From the NCBI GenBank assembly GCA_028678635.1, contig JAJRDC010000266.1:1-5200 (forward strand): DNA of 5,200 bases, in the 5' to 3' direction. Of the stretch, positions 1 through 4,495 are shown piece by piece. The notes below the pieces were generated by a model that was given only the letters and a program-made list of their open reading frames with translations, was not told the DNA's origin and made no database searches. Numbering within the stretch: the first letter of the stretch is position 1; each line of letters starts with the position of its first letter. This DNA is from Methanomicrobiales archaeon (GTDB taxonomy: Archaea; Halobacteriota; Methanomicrobia; Methanomicrobiales; JACTUA01). Both the position numbers and the translations under genes were made by a program.

Positions 1-74
1 ACCCAGGGTTCATCAGAGGCCACAAGGATTGCGGTGGTGGTATCGTAAAGGTGGCCATGGATCTTCTGTTTCAT
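1..74 (-). CDS. N-terminus of a small hypothetical protein, cut by the window edge
   Basis: Read on the minus strand from the ATG at 74-72, 24 complete codons are visible, beginning MKQKIHGHLYDTTTA and continuing to SDEPW before the window ends. The opening (basic residues, I-x-G-x-x-Y-D-T-x-T-A) resembles the start of a family of small hypothetical proteins found in methanogens and some bacteria, typically of the form MKKIINGKxYDTxTA; that resemblance is from memory and untested. Its function is unknown. An AGGT stretch ends five bases before the ATG and could serve as a weak ribosome binding site. A TATA-like ATTAT about 27 bases upstream would instead imply a nearly leaderless transcript. 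The frame stays open for about 38 codons upstream of this ATG, so an earlier start is formally possible, but that stretch does not read like protein. The gene is divergent from the one at 472. Confidence 0.42.
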   Translation of the reverse strand, partial: MKQKIHGHLYDTTTAILVASDEPW

Positions 75-370
75 ACAGTACCTGAGCCGCCTGAGGGGAT
101 AATGGGTGGCAAAGGAGGGAGCCACCCCGGCTGGAAGTGTACACACAAGCACCGGCCGTGCGATGGTGACCCTATCCAGGAATATCCACCCAAAGGGGAG
201 CCCACCTCTGTAAGTGCCCTGCCGTCAGGCACAGCGATCGCACCAAGGAAGGAAGATCAAATCCAGGAGATCGGTCAGGAAGTATGGATTTTTCCTTTCG
301 AATGAGCACCGTCCAGTCACGAGCCGAGCCCCATTCTTGCCACGATCTCTGTTCTGGACCATTCCTCCCC

Positions 371-378
371 CTTAAAAT
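371..378 (+). promoter_or_regulatory. Possible TATA box for the gene at 472
   Basis: CTTAAAAT is the most A/T-rich stretch on the approach to the small plus-strand gene and loosely fits an archaeal TATA box. Transcription would start near 400 and give a leader of about 70 bases containing the palindrome at 413-426. This is inference from position and composition only. Confidence 0.28.
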
Positions 379-412
379 CCGAAGATATCCCCCGATACGT
401 ACCTATTTCCCT

Positions 413-426
413 CATGGGCGCCCATG
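413..426. repeat. Perfect 14-bp palindrome upstream of the gene at 472
   Basis: CATGGGCGCCCATG is its own reverse complement, with its centre between 419 and 420. A further inverted pair flanks it, ACCTA at 401-405 and TAGGT at 428-432, giving an imperfect extended dyad. It ends 45 bases before the GTG start at 472. Such symmetry fits the binding site of a dimeric regulator. As RNA it would make only a short hairpin because the core has no loop. The gene it precedes may itself encode a winged-helix protein, so autoregulation is a possible but unproven role. Confidence 0.5.
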
Positions 427-458
427 GTAGGTGGGAGAGCGAAGGAACAGGAAAACGG

Positions 459-466
459 GGAGGTGA
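459..466 (+). promoter_or_regulatory. Strong Shine-Dalgarno deciding the GTG start at 472
   Basis: GGAGGTGA is fully complementary to the archaeal 16S rRNA 3' tail (ATCACCTCC) and ends five bases before the GTG at 472. It is the best ribosome binding site in the window and supports both the reality of this small gene and its non-ATG start. Confidence 0.75.
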
Positions 467-471
467 AGTGA

Positions 472-753
472 GTGACAGTCAATAACCGGTACTATATCGC
501 AGAGCTGATACGCGATTACCTGGTCCAGCAGCAGATGACCCGCATGGATGCCACGGCGAGGGATATCGTGAACGTGCTCCATCTGCCGAACAAAGACGTA
601 TTTTCCGTCAGCGGGTTTCTGAATTTCCTGTACCGGAACCAGATGAGCAGGAGCAGATACGGGTTCTCCATTGTGCGATCGCAGACCTATAGGAAAAGCG
701 GGTACCCCCACCGGTATACCATTGAACTGAGCGATGGGGATCCAATGGATTGA
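472..753 (+). CDS. Small hypothetical protein, winged-helix-like (93 aa)
   Basis: This is a short protein I cannot name. Its start is a GTG fixed by a near-perfect Shine-Dalgarno five bases upstream. The layout suggests a winged helix-turn-helix: a first helix at about residues 6-20 (YYIAELIRDYLVQQQ), a second at 27-37 (ATARDIVNVLH), a third at 43-56 (VFSVSGFLNFLYRN) that would be the recognition helix, and a basic beta-hairpin 'wing' at about 60-85 rich in R, K, Y and S and ending HRYTIEL. The high share of basic and aromatic residues in the second half fits nucleic-acid binding. There is no signal peptide, membrane segment or cysteine. The gene is monocistronic, divergent from the partial gene at 1-74, convergent with deoxyhypusine synthase, and followed by a T-run. 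The fold assignment is an inference from predicted secondary structure; a small archaeal transcription factor is the best guess. Confidence 0.78.
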   Translation: MTVNNRYYIAELIRDYLVQQQMTRMDATARDIVNVLHLPNKDVFSVSGFLNFLYRNQMSRSRYGFSIVRSQTYRKSGYPHRYTIELSDGDPMD

Positions 754-768
754 ACTATCAGTACGCAT

Positions 769-782
769 GTTCTTTTTTTCTT
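769..782 (+). terminator. T-run terminator after the gene at 472
   Basis: TTCTTTTTTTCTTC includes seven consecutive T residues at 773-779 and begins 16 bases after the TGA at 751-753. Archaeal polymerase terminates at such U-rich tracts without needing a stem-loop, and no strong stem-loop precedes it. Confidence 0.6.
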
Positions 783-825
783 CACGATCCGTTCCATAAC
801 GTGGAGTCGTTCTGCCAGGACGTTC

Positions 826-838
826 CCGGGCTTCCCGG
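826..838. repeat. Small perfect hairpin in the convergent spacer
   Basis: CCGGG at 826-830 pairs with CCCGG at 834-838 around a three-base loop. It directly adjoins a run of eight C residues at 839-846. It lies between two convergent genes and is not followed by a T-run on either strand, so I do not call it a terminator. Confidence 0.4.
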
Positions 839-853
839 CCCCCCCCGCAGCAT

Positions 854-874
854 GGGTCCCCCCCTGGAGCCTCC
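854..874 (+). repeat. C-tract motif, copy 1 (convergent spacer)
   Basis: GGGTCCCCCCCTGGAGCCTCC closely matches a stretch at 3624-3643, differing by one C in the tract and one substitution. It lies in the spacer after the gene at 472, next to a second run of eight C residues at 839-846. A related version is at 1989-2008. Confidence 0.35.
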
Positions 875-875
875 G

Positions 876-899
876 CCTGCGGATGGGTCATCCGACAGG
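876..899. repeat. Bulged 10-bp hairpin between convergent genes
   Basis: CCTGCGGATG at 876-885 pairs with CATCCG (889-894) and CAGG (896-899), with a three-base loop GGT and a single bulged A at 895. It sits 44 bases past the DHS stop and would lie in the 3' untranslated region of either convergent transcript. No T-run follows it on either strand. A role in 3'-end stability or in blocking convergent read-through is possible but not shown. Confidence 0.45.
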
Positions 900-942
900 A
901 TCGCATTGAAGAACAATTGAAATATCGATGGGAGGGCAGAAA

Positions 943-1923
943 TTAATTCTTCCTCTTCCGCTGTTTCCCTGCTTTCCGCTTCCCGCCCCTCGCGATGAGC
1001 GCCGAGGTGACAAGCGGGAGTGCGATCGTGGCGTCACAGAAGCACTGGACCTGGGGGCAATGGGGTTCCTCCTTGCCCCAGCTGATGGCCTCGTCGAAGG
1101 TGCAGCCCGAGAGCCCGCCCCAGTGGGGTGCATCGGTGGTGTACTGGATGGCATAGTTATGCCCGCCCAGGTGGTGCTCGTGGATGGACGCGATCACCTG
1201 GGTCTGCTGGATGAAGTTCTTGGGCACACCGCCGCCGATGTAGACCACGCCCGTTTTCTTCGCACCCTCCACGAGGGCCGTGATCTCGTCAGTATCGGCG
1301 ATCTGGTCGACGTCCACCTCGATTCCCTGCCGGCGGGCGATGACGAGGCCGATACCGATGGAGGAGTCGCAGAGGGCAGGGACAAAGACCGGGACACCGT
1401 ACCTGGCGCAGGTGGAGGTGAGGGAGGAGGCCTTCGGTGCCCTGGCAAGGAGCCGTGTTCCCAGCAGTTCCACGAACTCCCGGGACGATCCCCGGAACGG
1501 GGCGATCTCCCGGGAGAACGCGGCGATGAACCGGTCCACGTCCCGGAATTCCTCCTCATAGGCCAGCACATCGTAGATCCGGTCGATCCCTTCTTTCAGG
1601 AGCTCCCGGTCATCCAGGTGGGTGTGGCCCAGGTAGTGCCGGACTCCCAGGTGCTCGCAGGTGTCGTGGAAGATGTTGGCCCCCGTGGAGACGAGCACGT
1701 CGATATAACGATGCTCCACGAGCGCCATCAGGCAGCGCTGCATCCCGGCCGGGATCATGGCCCCGGAGAGGCCCAGGAGAATCGTGCAGTCCGGATCCCG
1801 GATCATCTGGGACCAGATCTCCACGGACTCGCCCAGCCTCCTCCCCTGGAAGCCGGTGAAGGCCATGCCTGACAGCAGATCAGCAACGTTCGCCGTGGGC
1901 GTGACCGGGATTCGCTCCTTCAT
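943..1923 (-). CDS. dys: Deoxyhypusine synthase
   Basis: This enzyme transfers the aminobutyl group of spermidine, with NAD, onto one lysine of translation factor aIF5A, the deoxyhypusine modification needed for IF5A function; it is cytosolic and tetrameric in known members. The 326-residue product has the family's usual archaeal length and motifs: TGFQGRRLGE at 23-32, GLSGAMIPAG at 51-60, STGANIFHD at 79-87, CDSSIGIG at 185-192, GGGVPKNF at 230-237 and HWGGLSGCTFDEAISWGK ending at 284. Lys284 in SWGK matches the lysine that forms the covalent enzyme intermediate, so the enzyme should be active. The ATG at 1923-1921 is chosen because family similarity begins there. A GTG four codons upstream (1935-1933) is an alternative, and the frame stays open far beyond, but only as a shadow of the transporter gene. 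The last 16 residues are a basic tail (KRKAGKQRKRKN). It converges on the small gene at 472. Confidence 0.95.
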   Translation of the reverse strand: MKERIPVTPTANVADLLSGMAFTGFQGRRLGESVEIWSQMIRDPDCTILLGLSGAMIPAGMQRCLMALVEHRYIDVLVSTGANIFHDTCEHLGVRHYLGHTHLDDRELLKEGIDRIYDVLAYEEEFRDVDRFIAAFSREIAPFRGSSREFVELLGTRLLARAPKASSLTSTCARYGVPVFVPALCDSSIGIGLVIARRQGIEVDVDQIADTDEITALVEGAKKTGVVYIGGGVPKNFIQQTQVIASIHEHHLGGHNYAIQYTTDAPHWGGLSGCTFDEAISWGKEEPHCPQVQCFCDATIALPLVTSALIARGGKRKAGKQRKRKN

Positions 1924-1943
1924 CTCGCTTCCCACATCCTTAG

Positions 1944-1966
1944 CCCCGGCGGGGTAATAAGCGTTG
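1944..1966 (-). promoter_or_regulatory. Possible promoter and inverted repeat for deoxyhypusine synthase
   Basis: On the minus strand GCTTATTAC contains a TATA-like TTATTA centred about 34 bases before the ATG at 1923, which would place the transcript start only a few bases upstream of the start codon. There is no good Shine-Dalgarno, so a nearly leaderless message is plausible. Immediately downstream of the TATA-like element is a perfect inverted repeat CCCCG-C-CGGGG (1944-1954), flanked by TTA and TAA, which could be an operator. All of this is positional inference. Confidence 0.35.
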
Positions 1967-1988
1967 AGGGGCAGGCAGCAGAATGGCA

Positions 1989-2008
1989 GGGACCCCCCCC
2001 GCGGAGCC
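1989..2008 (+). repeat. C-tract motif, copy 2 (transporter-synthase spacer)
   Basis: GGGACCCCCCCCGCGGAGCC has eight C residues at 1993-2000 followed by GCGGAGCC, a looser match to the copies at 854 and 3624. It lies between the transporter terminator and the synthase promoter region. Confidence 0.25.
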
Positions 2009-2035
2009 AAAGGGACAGGCGGGTGGGCAGAAGAA

Positions 2036-2050
2036 CAGGAAAAAAAGAGA
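2036..2050 (-). terminator. T-run terminator after the MFS transporter gene
   Basis: On the minus strand, seven T residues (plus-strand A-run 2040-2046) within CTCTCTTTTTTTCCTG begin 12 bases past the transporter stop at 2058. This fits an archaeal U-tract terminator and argues that the transporter and the synthase are separate transcription units, although read-through cannot be excluded. Confidence 0.55.
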
Positions 2051-2057
2051 GAGGTGA

Positions 2058-3314
2058 TCAGGAGGCCACCGGCTTCTTCTCCGGCGGCCTCAGCAGGAAG
2101 AACGCGATCCCCAGGCCCACCAGGGCCAGTGCGAGCACGTAGGGGAAGACCCCGAGGTAGCTCCCGGTCGCCGTGCGGATGTAGCCTGCCAGCTGGGGTC
2201 CGGCGATGGCGCCGGCACCGTACGCCAAAAAGACCACGCCGTAGCACCGCGGGTAGTCGCAGGTGCCGAAGTAGGTGGCGGTGGCGGTGGGAGCGATGGC
2301 AAGCCAGCCGCCCAGGCAGCCCCACAGGATGGCAAAGGCCAGGATGTACACCGCCTCCGTGGGCATCTGCCACATGATCAGGGAGGCGAAGGCAATGAGG
2401 GAAAAGGAGATCATGGCCGTGTTCCGGGGGTTCAGCCGATCGGTGAGGGCCCCGAAGACAGGTCTCCCAAAGCCGTTGAAGATCGCAAAGAACCCGACGA
2501 GGATGGTGGCGAGGGCGGTGTTGATCCCCACCGCCTCGGTGCCCACCGGTTTTGCGATCCCGATGGCCATCAGGCCAGCCAGGCACCCGATGAAGTAGCA
2601 GATCCAGAGGGCGTAGAACGAGGTGGTCCGGACCATCTCGGCACGGTTGCACTCGCAGGTGACCTGCCCCTCTTTCGGTGCCGGCGGGGTCCACCCCTCC
2701 GGTTTCCACCCGGTGGGCGGGAAGGTGAGGGGGAGGGCCAGGAGGAACGTGAGGATGATGAAGGCGATCCCGAAGATCCGGAACGTGTTCATGACCCCCG
2801 TGGCTGCTATCAGCCAGCCGGCCAGGTTGGCGGTCACAAAGGCCGAGAAGCCGAAGCCCAGGAGGACCAGGCCGACGGCGAGGCCCCTTTTATCGGGGAA
2901 CCACCGGGCTGCCACGGCAACGGGAACCCCGTAGGCGATTCCCACTCCCAGGCCGCCCACAACCCCGTACACCAGGTACAGCTGCCAGACCGAAGTCACG
3001 GTTGAGGCGAGCAGCCACCCGAGGCCGGTGAGGAAGCCGCCGATCATGGTTACCTTGCGGGGCCCCAGGGTCTCGATGTACCTGCCGGTGAGGGGCATCG
3101 CGATGGCGAAGAAAGCCAGGAATACGGAGAACGGGAGCAGCACCTCGCTCGCCGTGACCGTCTGGCCCATCTTCGTGAAGTACGCAGTGAGCGGCCCGAC
3201 AAAGACCGACCAGGAGTAGATGGTCCCCAGGCAGAGGTTGATGATCAGTCCCAGGAAGACCAGCATCCATCTCCCCGACTCCGCCTTCATGCCCATGATC
3301 TTCAGCGGTTCCAT
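2058..3314 (-). CDS. OFA-family MFS transporter (oxalate/formate antiporter-like)
   Basis: This is a 418-residue inner-membrane transporter of the major facilitator superfamily, reading like the oxalate:formate antiporter (OFA) family. About twelve membrane segments are visible, roughly at 16-40, 56-75, 87-106, 109-137, 144-171, 176-197, 232-255, 264-282, 297-315, 320-345, 358-380 and 387-408, with the expected hydrophilic central loop at 198-231. Family-like stretches are NLCLGTIYSWSVFVGPL (26-42), the MFS loop motif GRYIETLGPRK (77-87), RWFPDKRGLAVGL (137-149), the repeated motif GRPVFGALTDRLNPR (283-297) and YGAGAIAGPQLAGYI (365-379). The central loop contains a CEC pair (220-222). The substrate cannot be told from sequence: OFA members include carboxylate exchangers but many archaeal ones are uncharacterised, and formate or another small organic anion would suit a methanogen. 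The ATG at 3314 follows a GGAGG four bases away. It lies upstream of deoxyhypusine synthase on the same strand, separated by a T-run. Confidence 0.9.
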   Translation of the reverse strand: MEPLKIMGMKAESGRWMLVFLGLIINLCLGTIYSWSVFVGPLTAYFTKMGQTVTASEVLLPFSVFLAFFAIAMPLTGRYIETLGPRKVTMIGGFLTGLGWLLASTVTSVWQLYLVYGVVGGLGVGIAYGVPVAVAARWFPDKRGLAVGLVLLGFGFSAFVTANLAGWLIAATGVMNTFRIFGIAFIILTFLLALPLTFPPTGWKPEGWTPPAPKEGQVTCECNRAEMVRTTSFYALWICYFIGCLAGLMAIGIAKPVGTEAVGINTALATILVGFFAIFNGFGRPVFGALTDRLNPRNTAMISFSLIAFASLIMWQMPTEAVYILAFAILWGCLGGWLAIAPTATATYFGTCDYPRCYGVVFLAYGAGAIAGPQLAGYIRTATGSYLGVFPYVLALALVGLGIAFFLLRPPEKKPVAS

Positions 3315-3318
3315 GGAT

Positions 3319-3323
3319 CCTCC
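3319..3323 (-). promoter_or_regulatory. Shine-Dalgarno of the MFS transporter
   Basis: GGAGG on the minus strand ends four bases before the ATG at 3314-3312. It supports that ATG over the in-frame ATGs at codons 7 and 9. Confidence 0.65.
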
Positions 3324-3383
3324 CTATTGGTGACGAATGCCGTCCGCCTCCATCGGCGGCCAGCCCATCCCAGCCCTGAATCT

Positions 3384-3418
3384 TTCATGATTAATCGTTT
3401 ACATTCTGGTTTATGAAG
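3384..3418 (-). promoter_or_regulatory. A/T-rich promoter region for the MFS transporter
   Basis: This is the most A/T-rich stretch upstream of the transporter. On the minus strand it offers TATA-like CATAAACC (3409-3416) and, closer in, the palindrome GATTAATC (3389-3396). Either would give a leader of roughly 50-70 bases carrying the GGAGG. On the plus strand GTTTATGAA near 3408-3416 is also TATA-like and could drive transcription into the hairpin block. I cannot decide which element is used. Confidence 0.35.
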
Positions 3419-3436
3419 GTTACGATTCGCGTGCCG

Positions 3437-3640
3437 AAAGGAAAGGAGGAGGGGATATCACTGCCGAAGTGGCCCGCACGAGATTCCCCGGCGGGAGGGG
3501 GAAACCCCTTCCCGGACCCTCCCCCACGACGAGAGGATAGTCGGTTGTCCGGATTCACCTCACGAGGCTGCCCGGTCCGGATCAACCGCCGGGGGGGGCG
3601 CCCACGCGGCGGGGGGACCGTGAGGTCCCCCCTGGAGCGT
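3437..3640 (+). ncRNA. Candidate structured RNA of unknown family
   Basis: Three strong stems lie in this block. First, GGGAGGGG (3493-3500) pairs with CCCCTTCC (3505-3512, one G-U) around loop GAAA. Second, CGGTTGTCCGGA (3542-3553) pairs with TCCGGA (3576-3581) and CAACCG (3583-3588), with one bulged base and a loop of 22 that contains a smaller CCTC/GAGG pairing. Third, GGGGGGACC (3611-3619) pairs perfectly with GGTCCCCCC (3624-3632) around loop GTGA. GAAA and GTGA are GNRA tetraloops only when read on the plus strand, which favours a plus-strand RNA. I looked for RNase P and SRP RNA hallmarks and did not find them. The start is a guess from a TATA-like element near 3408-3416, and no plus-strand T-run marks the end. 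The alternative is G/C-rich spacer with chance pairing, or a minus-strand untranslated region. Confidence 0.3.
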
Positions 3641-3643
3641 CCC
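3624..3643 (+). repeat. C-tract motif, copy 3 (hairpin-rich spacer)
   Basis: GGTCCCCCCTGGAGCGTCCC forms, in its first nine bases, the right arm of the perfect hairpin at 3611-3632 and matches the copy at 854 over about 19 positions with one gap and one substitution. Confidence 0.35.
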
Positions 3644-3675
3644 GGTAGTACATCTCAATGTATCAGTTCACCAAT

Positions 3676-3705
3676 AAAGAATTGAAAAAAATCCGAAAAA
3701 AGAAG
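3676..3705 (-). terminator. Double T-run terminator of the CBS gene pair
   Basis: Read on the minus strand, two U-tracts follow the stop at 3719: TTCTTTTTT (plus-strand A-run 3696-3701) and TTTTTTT (A-run 3685-3691), with more T-rich sequence after them. Paired U-tracts shortly after the stop are a typical archaeal terminator. Confidence 0.65.
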
Positions 3706-3718
3706 ATATTCTGCAGGC

Positions 3719-4495
3719 TCAGAGGGCGCGGATGAGGGCTTCGCGGGTGAGGATCCCCATGAGTTTGCCCTTTTCTGTCACGGGGAGCCCGGAGATATGC
3801 TTCTGGAGCATGAGATCCACGGCATTGTCGATGGGCACCGTCCGCTCGGTGGCGATAACGGGCGCCTTCATGATGTCCTTCACGATCAGGTTCCGGATTC
3901 TCGCGTCCTGGTACTTGTTATCCACCACTTCCCGGAAGGCGGCCAGGGACCGGGCCACGTCCGTCTCGGTGACCATGCCGACAATGGATCCGTTGTCAGT
4001 GACCACGAACCTGCGGATCTGCTCATCCAGCATCCTGCGCCGGAGGTGGACCACCCGCTCCTCGGACTGGATCGTGTAGGCCCGTTCCAGGAGGCCGTCA
4101 AGGTTCCCCTGGGGCCGCAGGACCTTCAGGAGGTCCCCGTACCCCACCTGCCCCACCAGCCGGTGGTTCGGGTCAAAAACTGCCACCAGCTTGTGGTGCT
4201 GGAGGAGGGGGACAAGGATGTCGATGGTCTGGTCGGGATAGACGGACGTGAAGTTGTCATCTGCGTAGCTGGCCACGTGGATCTTGGTGGGTGCGATGGC
4301 CGCGTTCTTCCGGGATCCCAGCACTTCCGCGATGGCCCGGCGGGAGATCGTGCCGGTTACCTCACTGTTGGACGTGACCAGCAGGGGGTCGATGCCCTCG
4401 TCCAGCATCTTGTCCAGTGCCTCGATGATCGTTGCCGACTTGGCAATGGCCACAGGGCGGGCCATGATCTCCTTGACTGTGGTGCTTCCGTTCAT
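3719..4495 (-). CDS. Four-CBS-domain protein
   Basis: This is a 258-residue soluble protein made almost entirely of CBS motifs, with no attached enzyme, channel or DNA-binding domain. CBS pairs (Bateman modules) usually bind adenosine nucleotides or S-adenosylmethionine and act as sensors. Four repeats are visible: about 6-61 (VKEIMARPVAI to TISRRAIAEVL), 72-126 (more diverged, ending GQVGYGDLLKVL), 137-184 (ending GMVTETDVARSL) and 205-258 (VKDIMKAPVIA to GILTREALIRAL), so two Bateman modules are likely. Its ATG overlaps the TGA of the upstream CBS gene by ATGA (4492-4495) with only a weak Shine-Dalgarno, indicating translational coupling. It is the last gene of its unit, with U-tracts after the stop. 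The ligand and partner are not evident; no gene encoding an obvious target is in view. Confidence 0.9.
   Translation of the reverse strand: MNGSTTVKEIMARPVAIAKSATIIEALDKMLDEGIDPLLVTSNSEVTGTISRRAIAEVLGSRKNAAIAPTKIHVASYADDNFTSVYPDQTIDILVPLLQHHKLVAVFDPNHRLVGQVGYGDLLKVLRPQGNLDGLLERAYTIQSEERVVHLRRRMLDEQIRRFVVTDNGSIVGMVTETDVARSLAAFREVVDNKYQDARIRNLIVKDIMKAPVIATERTVPIDNAVDLMLQKHISGLPVTEKGKLMGILTREALIRAL

Larger units (their letters stand above)
75..471. other. Intergenic region between divergent genes
   Basis: About 400 bases lie between the divergent starts at 74 and 472. They hold an inverted repeat at 104-110/121-127 (GGGTGGC / GCCACCC, loop of 10), a possible TATA element for the minus-strand gene near 97-103, a possible TATA element for the plus-strand gene at 371-378, a perfect palindrome at 413-426 and a strong Shine-Dalgarno at 459-466. 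An open frame at 51-305 on the plus strand has no convincing start signal and no recognisable protein character. I see no tRNA or other known RNA here. Confidence 0.5.
3315..3718. other. Intergenic region rich in hairpins
   Basis: This 404-base gap holds, from left to right: the leader and probable promoter of the transporter (to about 3420), a G/C-rich block with several strong inverted repeats (about 3437-3640), and the A/T-rich terminator of the CBS gene pair (3676-3705). Two open frames cross it (3413-3685 plus, 3391-3585 minus); both are rich in Gly, Pro and Arg as expected from G/C-rich non-coding DNA, and neither has a ribosome binding site. Confidence 0.55.

Noticed and set aside
51..305. 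Plus-strand open frame of 84 codons
   Set aside because: It starts at a GTG without a ribosome binding site, has no recognisable domain, uses codons unlike the clear genes, and overlaps a more protein-like minus-strand start at 74.
234..682. GCGATCGC octamers at 234-241 and 675-682
   Set aside because: They are palindromic and occur twice, but two copies are not striking, and one lies inside a gene. They may reflect a restriction-modification or composition effect not testable here.
928..1872. Long plus-strand open frame opposite deoxyhypusine synthase
   Set aside because: It is antisense to a confidently identified gene and reads as composition-driven sequence.
1924..2709. Long upstream extension of the deoxyhypusine synthase frame
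   Set aside because: The frame is open, but this stretch lies mostly opposite coding frame within the transporter gene and is rich in Arg, Gly, His and Pro. Family similarity starts at 1923, so the extension is a shadow.
3591..3616. G-quadruplex from runs of eight and six G residues
   Set aside because: Only two separate G-runs are present with a 12-base spacer, and they are better used in hairpins; the pattern does not meet a standard four-tract arrangement.
3437..3640. RNase P RNA or SRP RNA
   Set aside because: The block is of suitable size and structured, but I could not find the conserved core elements of either RNA, so I left the family unnamed.
3413..3685. Plus-strand 90-codon frame in the hairpin-rich gap, and the minus-strand frame 3391-3585
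   Set aside because: The plus-strand start (MKVTIRVPKGK) looks mildly protein-like, but there is no Shine-Dalgarno and the rest is Gly/Pro/Arg-rich with no domain. The two frames are mutual shadows of G/C-rich DNA.
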